From: Eggerthella sp.
GTDB taxonomy: Bacteria; Actinomycetota; Coriobacteriia; Coriobacteriales; Eggerthellaceae
Direction: 5' to 3'
Length of the DNA stretch: 64,000 bases
NCBI GenBank assembly: GCA_030540085.1
Contig: JAUNWY010000001.1
Location: forward strand, 89,480 to 153,479
Shown: piece by piece, positions 9,139-18,019 of the stretch
Numbering within the stretch: the first letter of the stretch is position 1
Layout: each line of letters begins with the position of its first letter
The notes under the pieces: model-generated
Told to the model about the DNA's origin: nothing
Seen by the model: only the letters and a program-made list of their open reading frames with translations
Databases searched by the model: none
Program-made: the position numbers and the translations under genes

Positions 9139-9483
9139 TTACAGATGAGGCTGATCGAAACTCGGCTTCATGCTGCCATCCTCTGGGCGATTGAATAACG
9201 TTTCCTCGCCGCAATCTTTGCATGTGCCCACCAGAACCTTGCGGGGCATGAACGTGAGTACGACGTAAGCGATAGCGAACGCGATAGAGAAATATGGCAT
9301 TACAAATGCGATGCCGATAATGACGATCGCCGTGATTACATGCACATACCATTTGCTGGGAACGCGGCGCTTTTCGGCTGTGTACTCAAAATGGGTGCCG
9401 CCGCAATACGGGCAGATAATCACCGTTTCGTCGTTCTTTCTTTTATTGGGATTGGTTTTCTGGTTCTTTTTCTTGGAGCTCAT
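9139..9483 (-). CDS. small membrane protein with a split zinc ribbon
   Basis: A 114-residue protein of unknown function. A Lys/Asn-rich start is followed by CPYCGG (residues about 24-29), two hydrophobic segments (about 47-78) and CKDCGEE (about 88-94). The two CxxC pairs form a classic zinc-ribbon knuckle pair separated by a membrane hairpin, so both halves should meet on the cytoplasmic side. The start is supported by GGAGGG eight bases upstream. Its nearest same-strand neighbour is the 77-residue membrane protein. No catalytic motif is visible. Confidence 0.65.
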   Translation of the reverse strand: MSSKKKNQKTNPNKRKNDETVIICPYCGGTHFEYTAEKRRVPSKWYVHVITAIVIIGIAFVMPYFSIAFAIAYVVLTFMPRKVLVGTCKDCGEETLFNRPEDGSMKPSFDQPHL

Positions 9484-10091
9484 CCAGCATCCCTCCGTAC
9501 AAATTCACCCAGCATGATTGCCATGCCGAATGCCCTCTCTCTACACGCACGCCATTTCCCCTTTGCTGCTTCGCTCTAAACGCAGAGTGCAGCCTCGCCA
9601 CCAAAGGCAAAGTTCAACGATCCCTCTTCACTTTGCCACGAGCACACACTGCTTCGAATGTATGCTTCGCTTTAAACGCAGGGCAAACCCAAAAGGCGCG
9701 CGTTTTATACGATGTGCATAAGAATACCACCTGTACCACTAGGCATCTGCACGGCATCGCCATCCGTTACCTATCTATATTCGCAAGAAATGAATCCATA
9801 GAAATTGAATGGGATCAGCGAATAGATTCCCAATAGATTGGAGAACTATTCGCCTCTTCCTCGCATCATAGCTACAGGCTATCGATTTCTGTTTGAAAAT
9901 GAATATTACCCATTCGCATCGAACATGTTCGGTTTTTTGCCGAGGGGTAGCATACACAGACGTTTGCACGTCCGTGCAATAGAACTCTACGAATCCAAGG
10001 CGTCATGAGTGGGCCCGAGGGAGGCTCCTTGCAGGGGATACCGTCTTCGTTTCAAACGAGCAGCACGTCCAAAGAATGTAAGGAGAGCGAA
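9484..10091. other. intergenic region upstream of the MFS gene
   Basis: No gene is supported. A 20-base direct repeat (GCTTCGCTYTAAACGCAGRG) lies at about 9568 and 9664. Near the MFS gene an 8-bp inverted repeat, GCGAATAG (9818-9825) and CTATTCGC (9846-9853), brackets A/T-rich DNA and could be a regulator site. AAGGAGAG at about 10080-10087 is the ribosome site of the next gene. Confidence 0.4.
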
Positions 10092-11381
10092 TTGTCTGCA
10101 GCAGCAGAAAAGGTAAAGCACTACGGCTTTGCGCTGGCAACGGTGTACATGTGCTATTTCACCTACGGCATCCAGGCCCTGATCCTGAGCCAGAACAAAG
10201 TTAACTTCTATACCCAATGGGGCATCACCGATCCCACCACAGGTTCCGCCGCGGTTTCGATGGCAATTGCCGCCATGGGATTCGGCAAACTGCTAAGCGT
10301 ATGGATTGGCGGCGAGCTCTCCGACCGCGTCGGACGTAAGAAGTTCGCCGTCGCAGGCGCTGTTGCCTACATCATCTGCTTCACCATGATGCTGCTGGCA
10401 ACCGACGCAACCGCTTGCTACATCGCCGCCTTCTTGTCCGGCGTTGCAACATCTGGCTTCTGGGATGCAGCACTCTATCCCGCCGCACAGGAAGCAGAGC
10501 CGAAATACGCTGCTTCTGGCGTTATCGGCATCAAGGCCGCCGTTTCCGTTATGGGTGTTATCTACCCCATCTTCGTTGCAGCATTCAGCGCACCTCATAT
10601 TTGGCACGTTAACATCTATCTGCCTATCGTGCTTTCCGTTGTATGCCTGATCATGACCATCATCACGCCCTTCCGCTACGACGACGAACGCGCCACCAAA
10701 ACCGATGGCGACAACGGCATGGACGAAGCTCAAGCAGAAATCCAGGCGGCAAAAGACGCCATGCTCAAGAAGCCAGGCATGCTGGTTCAGGTATTTACCC
10801 TGGTCATGGCCTTTATTTGCATGTTTATCATGTACGGCGCGCAGCAGTACACCAAAGCATTCGGCATGGCAAACCTTGGTCTCGACGAAATGGGCGGCGC
10901 AGCTCTTGCCTCCATTTACACCGTGGGCTCCATTACCGCTGTGTTCTTCTGGGCAGTAGTAATGGGCAAGCTTCGCTGGAACCCGCTGAAGGTTCTGCTG
11001 ATCGACTTCGCCTTCTCCGCTTTGGCTCTGGCTTTGGTGCTGGTTGTCCCCAACGTTGCCATCGTATACGTTGCTATCGCATTGCTCGGCTTCTTCGCCG
11101 CTGGCGGCGCTTTGCAGACGGGCCTGGTTGTTCGCCAGAACTACTGCCCCGGCCCCAAGGGTCGCAACACCGGAATGTACATGACCTTCATGGGCGTTGG
11201 CGCAACCTTCTTGCCCTTCATCGTTGGCGCGATGACCACCGCCATGGGAGAAACCGGCGCACTGTACACCATGATGGGTCTGCTGCTTGCGGCGGCTATC
11301 GTTGGCCTGCTGTTCTGCATCTACCTGGCAATTCAGTCGAAGCCCCTGTTCGGCTACGGCATCAACCACAAGATGGATTAG
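10092..11381 (+). CDS. major facilitator superfamily transporter
   Basis: About 429 residues and twelve hydrophobic segments split by a charged central loop (about residues 195-225). The MFS signature GGELSDRVGRKKF lies in the loop between helices 2 and 3 (about residues 75-87), and the C-terminal half has a matching conserved loop. The substrate is not readable. An in-frame ATG at 10005 has no ribosome site. AAGGAG at 10080-10085 is well spaced to TTG at 10092, which gives the natural N-terminus LSAAAEKVKHYGFAL. A strong terminator follows. The convergent neighbour is a Gfo/Idh/MocA oxidoreductase, so a sugar or polyol-type ligand is possible, but this is context only. Confidence 0.85.
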   Translation: MSAAAEKVKHYGFALATVYMCYFTYGIQALILSQNKVNFYTQWGITDPTTGSAAVSMAIAAMGFGKLLSVWIGGELSDRVGRKKFAVAGAVAYIICFTMMLLATDATACYIAAFLSGVATSGFWDAALYPAAQEAEPKYAASGVIGIKAAVSVMGVIYPIFVAAFSAPHIWHVNIYLPIVLSVVCLIMTIITPFRYDDERATKTDGDNGMDEAQAEIQAAKDAMLKKPGMLVQVFTLVMAFICMFIMYGAQQYTKAFGMANLGLDEMGGAALASIYTVGSITAVFFWAVVMGKLRWNPLKVLLIDFAFSALALALVLVVPNVAIVYVAIALLGFFAAGGALQTGLVVRQNYCPGPKGRNTGMYMTFMGVGATFLPFIVGAMTTAMGETGALYTMMGLLLAAAIVGLLFCIYLAIQSKPLFGYGINHKMD

Positions 11382-11412
11382 CGCATAACGCTACAAGTAA
11401 GAACTTGCTCCA

Positions 11413-11446
11413 GGGGCTCGGCACTGTTGCCGAGCCCCTTTCTTTT
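11413..11446 (+). terminator. rho-independent terminator of the MFS gene
   Basis: GGGGCTCGGCA, loop CTGT, TGCCGAGCCCC, then TTTCTTTT. Confidence 0.92.
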
Positions 11447-11519
11447 CGCTTGCCGATTGCTCCAAGTGCAGAGACGCAATCAGAATTCCGGCAGGGCAAC
11501 CAGGCAGCGTCCTTATTCG

Positions 11520-12608
11520 CTACGCTGTTTCGCACGCTTCGCCGCGTTGTTTTGCACGCAGCTCGTGAGCAGCCCAGGTTATGCGAAGGGTGTTCATGGC
11601 GTTGTCGAGCGTGCTTGTGCATTCGGCACCGGGCACACCGCGTAGGACATCGACGATGTCCCGAATCTGGCCATTTCCCGGGTAGCTCTCCACGGGCGGG
11701 CACAGCTCTTCTTGCACCAGCTCCGCTTCCTTGCGAACGCCGCCCATCACACCTTCGTGAGCTATTGCATCGCCATCGGCAAGCACCTCGATGCGAATCG
11801 GCGCAGCGTTGTCGTAGTAAGAGAACTCGACACTTCCCTTGTCCCCATAAATAAGGAATCGGTCGATAGCCTTATACGTGGCATAGCACCAAATCCCCGA
11901 AACCATAACGCGGTTTTCAGTCTCGCCAGAAAGAGTAACCGTGTCTTCACCAGGATAAAAGCCTGTGCAATTGTCTACCTTCAGGTTGAAATCAGTGATG
12001 GTTCCCGCAAGAAACGCAATAAGGTCGAGCATATGTGCATCGCCCTCGAAGAAATGGCTGCCCCCGGAAACCTCAGGGCGAACACGCCAAGGCTTTTCCG
12101 CTTCGGGAAGCATCTCTTCAGCAGTTTGGCGCTGAGTGCGAATAACCTGAACACCGCGAACAGTGCCGATCTTGCCCGCATCAAGCACCTGCTTAAGCTC
12201 GCGGTAACGTGGCATTCCGCGACGATAATGAGCCACAAAGCAACGCTTCCCCGCCCTCTCGAACGCGGCCTTTATCTCTTGCGCCTCGCCCCATGAAAGC
12301 GCAATAGGCTTTTCGAGATAGCAATCCTTGCCCGCCTCGGCAACGGCAATAGCATGCTCTTTGTGGCAGTTTGGCGTTGTGGCAACGTAGACAATGTCGA
12401 TATCGGGACAGTTCAGAAGCTCATTCAGCGAATCAAATGCTCGGCCATGACCGTGGCGCTCACACCAGTCAACCGCTTTCTGCTTCGTCCGATTCCAGAT
12501 ACCGACTAGCTCCGATCCGTCGGCCAAATATAGGCCAGGGCCATTTTTCGTTTCCACAACGTCACCGCAACCGATGACGCCCCATCTAATTACCTCTTTC
12601 TGAGCCAT
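11520..12608 (-). CDS. Gfo/Idh/MocA family oxidoreductase
   Basis: A 362-residue NAD(P)-dependent dehydrogenase of the glucose-fructose oxidoreductase/inositol dehydrogenase family. The Rossmann motif WGVIGCGDVVE is at the N-terminus (about 9-19) and the catalytic-lysine motif EKPIA is near residue 99. The C-terminal half is the alpha/beta substrate domain, with DAHMLDL near 193. These cytoplasmic enzymes oxidise sugars, inositols or sugar acids; the exact substrate cannot be told. AGGGAGG precedes the ATG. It is monocistronic and convergent with the MFS carrier. Confidence 0.87.
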   Translation of the reverse strand: MAQKEVIRWGVIGCGDVVETKNGPGLYLADGSELVGIWNRTKQKAVDWCERHGHGRAFDSLNELLNCPDIDIVYVATTPNCHKEHAIAVAEAGKDCYLEKPIALSWGEAQEIKAAFERAGKRCFVAHYRRGMPRYRELKQVLDAGKIGTVRGVQVIRTQRQTAEEMLPEAEKPWRVRPEVSGGSHFFEGDAHMLDLIAFLAGTITDFNLKVDNCTGFYPGEDTVTLSGETENRVMVSGIWCYATYKAIDRFLIYGDKGSVEFSYYDNAAPIRIEVLADGDAIAHEGVMGGVRKEAELVQEELCPPVESYPGNGQIRDIVDVLRGVPGAECTSTLDNAMNTLRITWAAHELRAKQRGEACETA

Positions 12609-13393
12609 GATGCCTCCCTCTCATGCGCACCTAAAACCCCACATGCGATCAACCCCACAACGTTGGAGCCAACCAAAAAGGGGCGCATTCCGTTACACAA
12701 ACTGTATCATCGTCGCAAGCAAAGCGCGTAGCAAAATGGATGCGAACGGACACGCCGCTTCGCGCTGAACCAGCCCTTCGTAAGATCTGCCCCGCTGCGG
12801 CAACCCTCCCTTTCCGGGATCCGCCCCGCTGCGACGGTCCACCCTTTGCGGGATCCGCCCCCCGCTGCGACGATCCGTCTTTTGCAGGATTTGCCCCGCT
12901 GCAGCGATCCACCTACCGCAAAAACAAAAATCAGAGCGTTTTTGCGGCGCTGCGGAGGTGGCTGAGATACGGCAGGGGGGGGTGACAACATGCAGCGTCA
13001 TAGCGCTATGGGGCACGAGTGCGGCACGGGCGCAGAAAAGCTCGAGAAGCGAAGAAGCGGCAGAGCATGCAGTCTGGACACGAAGCGCGTTCGCTCCGGC
13101 AATTGGTCTAATATCCAATCTATTGCGTTTTCATTCGCGCTATTATCGAAACGAAACGGTTTTGCTTTAGGGCTTAGGATCTTCACCTTTTGGCTTGTTC
13201 GCCTTCGGCGTTACTTGCCACATGATCTGTTCTCTCTTAGCACTACATGAGATACGACTTGTTCGTTTTTGGCTTTATCTACCTTTTGAGGGTGCACGCT
13301 TTGAGGTTATCCGACTTTCGGCTAGACTGCCTTCGGCCTGCCACTCTGTCCCTAACGGCTGAACCGGCAATACGCACATTTCAAGGAGGCACC
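12609..13393. other. intergenic region upstream of the LuxR regulator
   Basis: A 785-base region with no supported gene. It holds the four-unit tandem repeat listed separately (12783-12922), a G-run at 12973-12980, and pyrimidine-rich DNA leading to the regulator. Frames crossing it have no ribosome site and are built from the repeat. Confidence 0.5.
12783..12922. repeat. 34-36 bp tandem repeat, four units
   Basis: Units start at about 12783, 12817, 12851 and 12887. Each holds GGATCCGCCCCGCTGCGRCG or a variant, followed by a pyrimidine-rich half with CTTT. Units differ at several positions, so the repeat is old. Confidence 0.8.
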
Positions 13394-14413
13394 GTGGCCA
13401 ACCCCCAGCCGAACATATGGCACGCCCCCATGCCGCTCATCTGCTCGTCTTTCGAGCCGGGGCACCTCAATAGTGTCATCGATGCCATGCCCGACAGTGA
13501 CTACCGAACCATCGCGTTGGCAGAAGCCGCTTATTTTCGCGGCAACGCCGACGAAGCATGCCGCCTCGCAGAGCCCTTCCTTACCTCAGACATCTTGGCA
13601 TTGCGCGTTTCATCATGTTTCATCTGCGGGTTCGCAAACCTGTCGCTCGACCACGCCCAAGCCGCTCGCGCCTGCCTACTCAACCTGGCGTCATCAGAAG
13701 AGCACCTCAACTATGAATACGGCGACCAAGAACGCGCCGCCTATTTACTGTTCACGGCCTCATCGAGCGTCCTGCTGCACCTGAAGCCGCCCGTAACGGC
13801 AGATGATTTCTACAAAGTTGCGCCTCTGCTACCTGAAGGTCTTCGCCTATTCGCGACCTACGCTATGGCTCATCAGGCCTACCTTGCCGGCGATTACGGC
13901 CGCTGCATAGGAATGGCGGAAAACGCCCTGGGGATGAAGCAAGCGCGCTACCCCGTTTCGGAGATATTCCTTCATCTTGTGGCGGCAATGGGTTGGATGA
14001 ACAAACGGCAACCCGAAAAGGCAGAACACCACTTCATGGAAGCTTGGCACATAGCCCAAGCAGACGATTTGATCGAAGCAATCGGGGAACACCACGGTCT
14101 TCTTCAGGGCTTGCCTGAAGCGTGCCTCAAAAAAAATTACCCGCGCGAATTTGCACGGGTAATCGAAATCACCTACCGCTTCAGTCGCGGATGGCGGCAT
14201 GTCCATAACCCCGCAGCACACAAAACCGTTGCCGACAGCCTTACCACAACGGAATTCGCCATTTCGATGCTGGCATGTCGCGGTTGGTCTAACAGTGAAA
14301 TTGCGGATCATATGGGCATTTCACGCGGTACGGTGAAAAACAGGCTTTCCACAACGTATGCAAAGCTGGGAATAACCAGCCGCGCGGGGCTGAAGGAATT
14401 CATGCTGAAATAG
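13394..14413 (+). CDS. LuxR-family transcriptional regulator
   Basis: About 339 residues. The N-terminal three quarters is helical and TPR-like (alanine-rich helices, no receiver domain seen). The C-terminal 65 residues are a LuxR helix-turn-helix with SNSEIADHMGISRGTVKNRL and SRAGLKEFML. The longer frame opens at an ATG at 13247 without a ribosome site, whereas AAGGAGG at 13383-13389 sits just before GTG at 13394, so I use that start. It probably binds DNA as a dimer under control of an unknown ligand or partner. Its targets may be neighbouring genes such as the LPxTG protein that follows convergently, but no operator was identified. Confidence 0.82.
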   Translation: MANPQPNIWHAPMPLICSSFEPGHLNSVIDAMPDSDYRTIALAEAAYFRGNADEACRLAEPFLTSDILALRVSSCFICGFANLSLDHAQAARACLLNLASSEEHLNYEYGDQERAAYLLFTASSSVLLHLKPPVTADDFYKVAPLLPEGLRLFATYAMAHQAYLAGDYGRCIGMAENALGMKQARYPVSEIFLHLVAAMGWMNKRQPEKAEHHFMEAWHIAQADDLIEAIGEHHGLLQGLPEACLKKNYPREFARVIEITYRFSRGWRHVHNPAAHKTVADSLTTTEFAISMLACRGWSNSEIADHMGISRGTVKNRLSTTYAKLGITSRAGLKEFMLK

Positions 14414-14493
14414 TGTGGCTGGCGCCGCACTGGCACCGGCCACACTGAGTAAATCGTCTAGGCGAAACGCGCGCTTCGCCCAAATCGCAGCTC

Positions 14494-16290
14494 TTATTCT
14501 CGCTTGAGGCGAGCAACGAACCCGACCAGAAGAGCAACCAAGCTCGCGAATGCCGCAGCCACGCCGGCAAAAGCCGTGGCAGCAAACCCTACAAGCGATG
14601 CGTCGCCCGTTGCGGGGAGGTTCTTCTTTGCCTCCGCAGGCTTGACCTTGGAGTCCGTCACGAGCGTTTGCTGCTCGGCCGGTTTCACCTCGGGCTTGGT
14701 CACGGCAGGATTCACCTCGGGCTTGGTCTCCTTGGGAGGCGCGATGACTGTGCGCTTGGCGACTGCTTCGTTGTAGGGGGAGTCGATCGTGGCATCACCC
14801 GTGCCGATGGTTTGACCCGCCTCGTAGATAGTGCCGTCATCGAGCTCTTCCTCGTAGCGATAGTCAATGACCTTGCCGCCTGCGGGCGTCTGGATGATGG
14901 CGCCTTCGATCTCGATGGTGCCGATCGCCTTGCCGTCTGCGCTCATGGCAAGGGCGAAGATTGCCGCCGTGTCTCCCTCGGCCGTGACCGTGCTGCGGAG
15001 AATCGAGATGGTCGCGGGCGTGATGCCCTTGTTGGTCTGGGCGAAGATGCCGAGATTCATGCCTCGGGGCTGAGAGTTAGTTTCGCCATCCTGGCCTGCG
15101 CTGTAGTGGTCGGGGCCGTCGCCACCAGTTTCGACATAGCGGGCTATAGCCTTGACAACGGAGTCGCTAATGTAGATGTGACCACCCGCTTCGTTGGGGT
15201 TGTAGTTTCTGGTGGAGATTGCGGTCGAGAACTGGCCTTCCGCGAACGCGTCCACAGTCGAGCCGTTCTTGATGACGATGTCGTCCTCGTCGGTGAAGAG
15301 GGCGCTGACATCGTCGCGTTCTGCGGCTGCGCGGACCGTCACGGTTGCGCCATCGAGCGTAATGCCCTTGTAGGCATAGACGCCATATCCAACACCACTT
15401 GCGTTAAGCAAGGCGTTCGTGACTGCAAAGCCGCCCTCGGCCTCAACGGCGCTGTCTTCCTCGGAGTTTGCCTTGACCTTGCTGCCGCCCGAAATCTCGA
15501 TGTTGCCGTCGGCGTAAATCGCCACGTCTTCGATAGAGCTTGCCTCTACCTTGCCGCCACCTTTGATGATCAGGTCACTGCCCGCGGCGATGCCGTAACC
15601 TTCGCCTCCTTTAGCGATCACGGTGCCAGAGGAATCGATGGTGGTCTTGCCCTTGGATTGGATGCCTTCGGTACCGCCCGTTGCATTCACGGTGCCCGAG
15701 CCCGTGATAGAGAGATCGCCCTTTGCCTCAATTCCGTCGGAAGCAGTGCTTGTGGTGTTCACAGTGCCCGGACCGGAAATGGAGAGGTCGCCTGAGGATT
15801 TAATTGCATCGGCCTCGGCTGTCACATTGAGCTCATCCGAGCTTTTCGAGCTCTCTATGTTCAACTCTGCTTTCTGGTTAGCACCGTTCTCTGCTTTGAT
15901 GGCAGCTCCGCCGGAATCAGGGTCGGCTTTCACGGTGTTCTTGCCCTCGTAGGCAACATTGAGCTTGCCCGCGGCCTTGATCGCACCGCCGTCATAGCCG
16001 TTGAGCTTCATGTCGTCGGCGCCGTCCCAGTTCCAGGTGCCGGCGGCGTCGCCCGCCGCAGTGCCAGCGTTGTATTGGGTGCCGCCGACGTTGACCCATT
16101 CAGCGGCAATCGCAGCGCTCGGCACCATCAATGACCCCGCGGTGGCCACGGCAGCCACCCCGGCAACGACGCCCCACGTCACCTTGCGCCAACCGCCCTG
16201 CGCGGTTACCACGCCGAAGCGCGGGGACGTCTTTGCGAAGCCGCCTTCGGTGCAACCGTCCGTTCTGCGTATGTTGTGCCTAGCGTTCAT
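14494..16290 (-). CDS. LPxTG cell-wall anchored protein with beta-solenoid-like repeats
   Basis: A 598-residue secreted surface protein. A long basic N-terminus is followed by a signal segment (about residues 33-63, ending SAAIA-AEW). The body (about 100-320) is built of short repeats of the form GDLSISGPGTVN and KTTIDSSGTV, about 25-28 residues each, rich in Gly/Ser/Thr and alternating hydrophobics, as in beta-helix or carbohydrate-binding repeat domains. The C-terminus has a Lys/Pro/Glu linker with repeated KPEVKPA units, the sortase motif LPATG, a hydrophobic segment and KRE. Sortase would attach it to peptidoglycan. Adhesion or glycan binding is inferred. The ribosome site is GAGGGGAG. 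Confidence 0.85.
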   Translation of the reverse strand: MNARHNIRRTDGCTEGGFAKTSPRFGVVTAQGGWRKVTWGVVAGVAAVATAGSLMVPSAAIAAEWVNVGGTQYNAGTAAGDAAGTWNWDGADDMKLNGYDGGAIKAAGKLNVAYEGKNTVKADPDSGGAAIKAENGANQKAELNIESSKSSDELNVTAEADAIKSSGDLSISGPGTVNTTSTASDGIEAKGDLSITGSGTVNATGGTEGIQSKGKTTIDSSGTVIAKGGEGYGIAAGSDLIIKGGGKVEASSIEDVAIYADGNIEISGGSKVKANSEEDSAVEAEGGFAVTNALLNASGVGYGVYAYKGITLDGATVTVRAAAERDDVSALFTDEDDIVIKNGSTVDAFAEGQFSTAISTRNYNPNEAGGHIYISDSVVKAIARYVETGGDGPDHYSAGQDGETNSQPRGMNLGIFAQTNKGITPATISILRSTVTAEGDTAAIFALAMSADGKAIGTIEIEGAIIQTPAGGKVIDYRYEEELDDGTIYEAGQTIGTGDATIDSPYNEAVAKRTVIAPPKETKPEVNPAVTKPEVKPAEQQTLVTDSKVKPAEAKKNLPATGDASLVGFAATAFAGVAAAFASLVALLVGFVARLKRE

Positions 16291-16410
16291 GACCGCTCCC
16301 CTCGTTCATGTGTTCGTCAGATAGAAAAATCGTATCGGGCAAGCACGAGAAGCGGTAGTGCCATACGAACGGGAAAATGGTCAAACGGCAGGCCGGGCGC
16401 CTCACCGCAC

Positions 16411-16449
16411 AAAAAAACGACGCCGCCCCGGGGCAATGGGGCGGCGTCG
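16411..16449 (-). terminator. terminator downstream of the M20 amidohydrolase
   Basis: On the minus strand, CGACGCCGCCCC pairs with GGGGCGGCGTCG across an 8-base loop, then seven T. It lies about 50 bases beyond the amidohydrolase stop. Confidence 0.9.
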
Positions 16450-16501
16450 CAAATCGGTGAAACAAGTGGGCAAGGCAGCAAGGCCGAAAACTGCAGCCCC
16501 T

Positions 16502-17740
16502 CTATTCTTCAGAGAGGAAATCGAAGGCGTACTGCGCCGCGGCAAGCGAGCCACCTACCAGAACGCTTTCGTCGACATTGTAAAAACAACTATGCTGCGG
16601 ATACGTTGCGCCCACTTCCGGGTTATGAGCGCCAATAAACACGAGCACGCCGGGAACCTTTGCCAGATACTCGGTGAAGTCTTCGCCCGAAAGCGTGCCC
16701 TCGTAATGGCAAAGCGCCTCTTCGCCTAGAACCTTCGCGATAGCCTTTTGCGCACGTGCGGCGCAAGCCTCATCGTTCACCAGGCACGAATTGCCGTACG
16801 TCCACTCGAACTTCGCAGTCGCACCGTACGAAAGTGCCACTTCCTCAACCACGTGGGCCATGCGCTCCTTGATGTAATCGCGCACTTCGGGCGTAAACGA
16901 GCGAACCGTGCCCGTTAGGTACGCTGTGCCCGCCATGATGTTTCGCGCAACACCGCCATGGAATTCGCCGATCGTGATAACCGCAGGATCGAACGGGGAA
17001 ACGTCGCGGCTGACGATAACCTGCAGCGCTTCGATAACCGCTGCGCCCACAACAATGGCATCGACGCCCTTGTGGGGCATGGCGCCATGTGCGCTAGCGC
17101 CCGCGACATCAATGCGGAACCAGTCGCAATTAGCCATGCGCGGCCCCGCTTCGGCAGAAATAGTACCCGCTTCCACTTCGCTCCAAATATGGGCAGCGTA
17201 AATGGTATCTACCCCATCGAGCGCACCCTCGGCGATCATCTTGCGCGAACCGACCGATATCTCTTCCGCTGGCTGGAACAGAACACGCACCTCGCCATGC
17301 AGTTGGTCGCGAATGCCCAAAAGCAGATGAACAGCGCCAAGCATCATTGCCATGTGACAGTCGTGGCCGCAGGCATGCATAACCCCTTCGTTCCGCGACG
17401 CGAAGGGGAGCTTGGTCTGCTCCAAAACGGGCAACGCATCCATGTCGGTCCGAAGCGCAATGCGACGGCGCGGCTTGCCCTCTTCGTCATATGCATCGGG
17501 CGCGGTGCCTTTGATGGTGGCAATGAGCCCCGTTCCCCCCGCTCGCACATATTCGACACCAAGCTTATCGAGCTCTTCGGCAATCGTGCGCGAAGTGGAG
17601 ACCTCACGAGCGCTCAATTCGGGATACGCATGGAAGTGGCGCCGCCGCTCGATAACGTAAGGCTCGAGCTCTCGCGCATGGGCTTTCAGCTTCTCGGTTA
17701 CGTTCAACGATACGGTGGCGTTCGGGTTGCTGCAGGTCAT
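16502..17740 (-). CDS. M20 family metallo-amidohydrolase (hippurate/N-acyl amino acid type)
   Basis: A 412-residue zinc peptidase-like enzyme that cleaves an acyl-amide bond, in relatives N-acetyl amino acids, hippurate or N-acyl-diaminopimelate. Motifs: RRHFHAYPELS near residue 34, RTDMDALPV near 97, the metal site MHACGHDCHMAM near 121-132 and LFQPAEE near 155-161. The dimerisation lid domain lies between about 190 and 310. The C-terminal region has the expected metal/substrate His in YPQHSCFYNVDE. There is no signal peptide, so it acts in the cytoplasm. AAAGGCGG precedes the ATG. It is divergent from the rhamnose operon with 279 bases between. Confidence 0.9.
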   Translation of the reverse strand: MTCSNPNATVSLNVTEKLKAHARELEPYVIERRRHFHAYPELSAREVSTSRTIAEELDKLGVEYVRAGGTGLIATIKGTAPDAYDEEGKPRRRIALRTDMDALPVLEQTKLPFASRNEGVMHACGHDCHMAMMLGAVHLLLGIRDQLHGEVRVLFQPAEEISVGSRKMIAEGALDGVDTIYAAHIWSEVEAGTISAEAGPRMANCDWFRIDVAGASAHGAMPHKGVDAIVVGAAVIEALQVIVSRDVSPFDPAVITIGEFHGGVARNIMAGTAYLTGTVRSFTPEVRDYIKERMAHVVEEVALSYGATAKFEWTYGNSCLVNDEACAARAQKAIAKVLGEEALCHYEGTLSGEDFTEYLAKVPGVLVFIGAHNPEVGATYPQHSCFYNVDESVLVGGSLAAAQYAFDFLSEE

Positions 17741-18019
17741 AATGGCCGCCTTTCGATTCTCCCCATCAGACTACCACGACTGGCGCCTACGGCAGCATCG
17801 GAACGGTGTGCGTAACACTCCGCGTAACACGAGCCGGCGCAATTGGCGCCCAGACGAGCGCAGCCAACACCCGCCGGAACGTATGCAGCTTTAGAAAAAA
17901 CGATGAACACAAGCATACTTCTTAATTTTCGTTTACAATTCTGAACGTATTGTCGTTTAGCGGTCGAACTTACCCTATGAACGGGCGTTTACCGCACGGT
18001 CGAAAGGCGCATCATCCCC

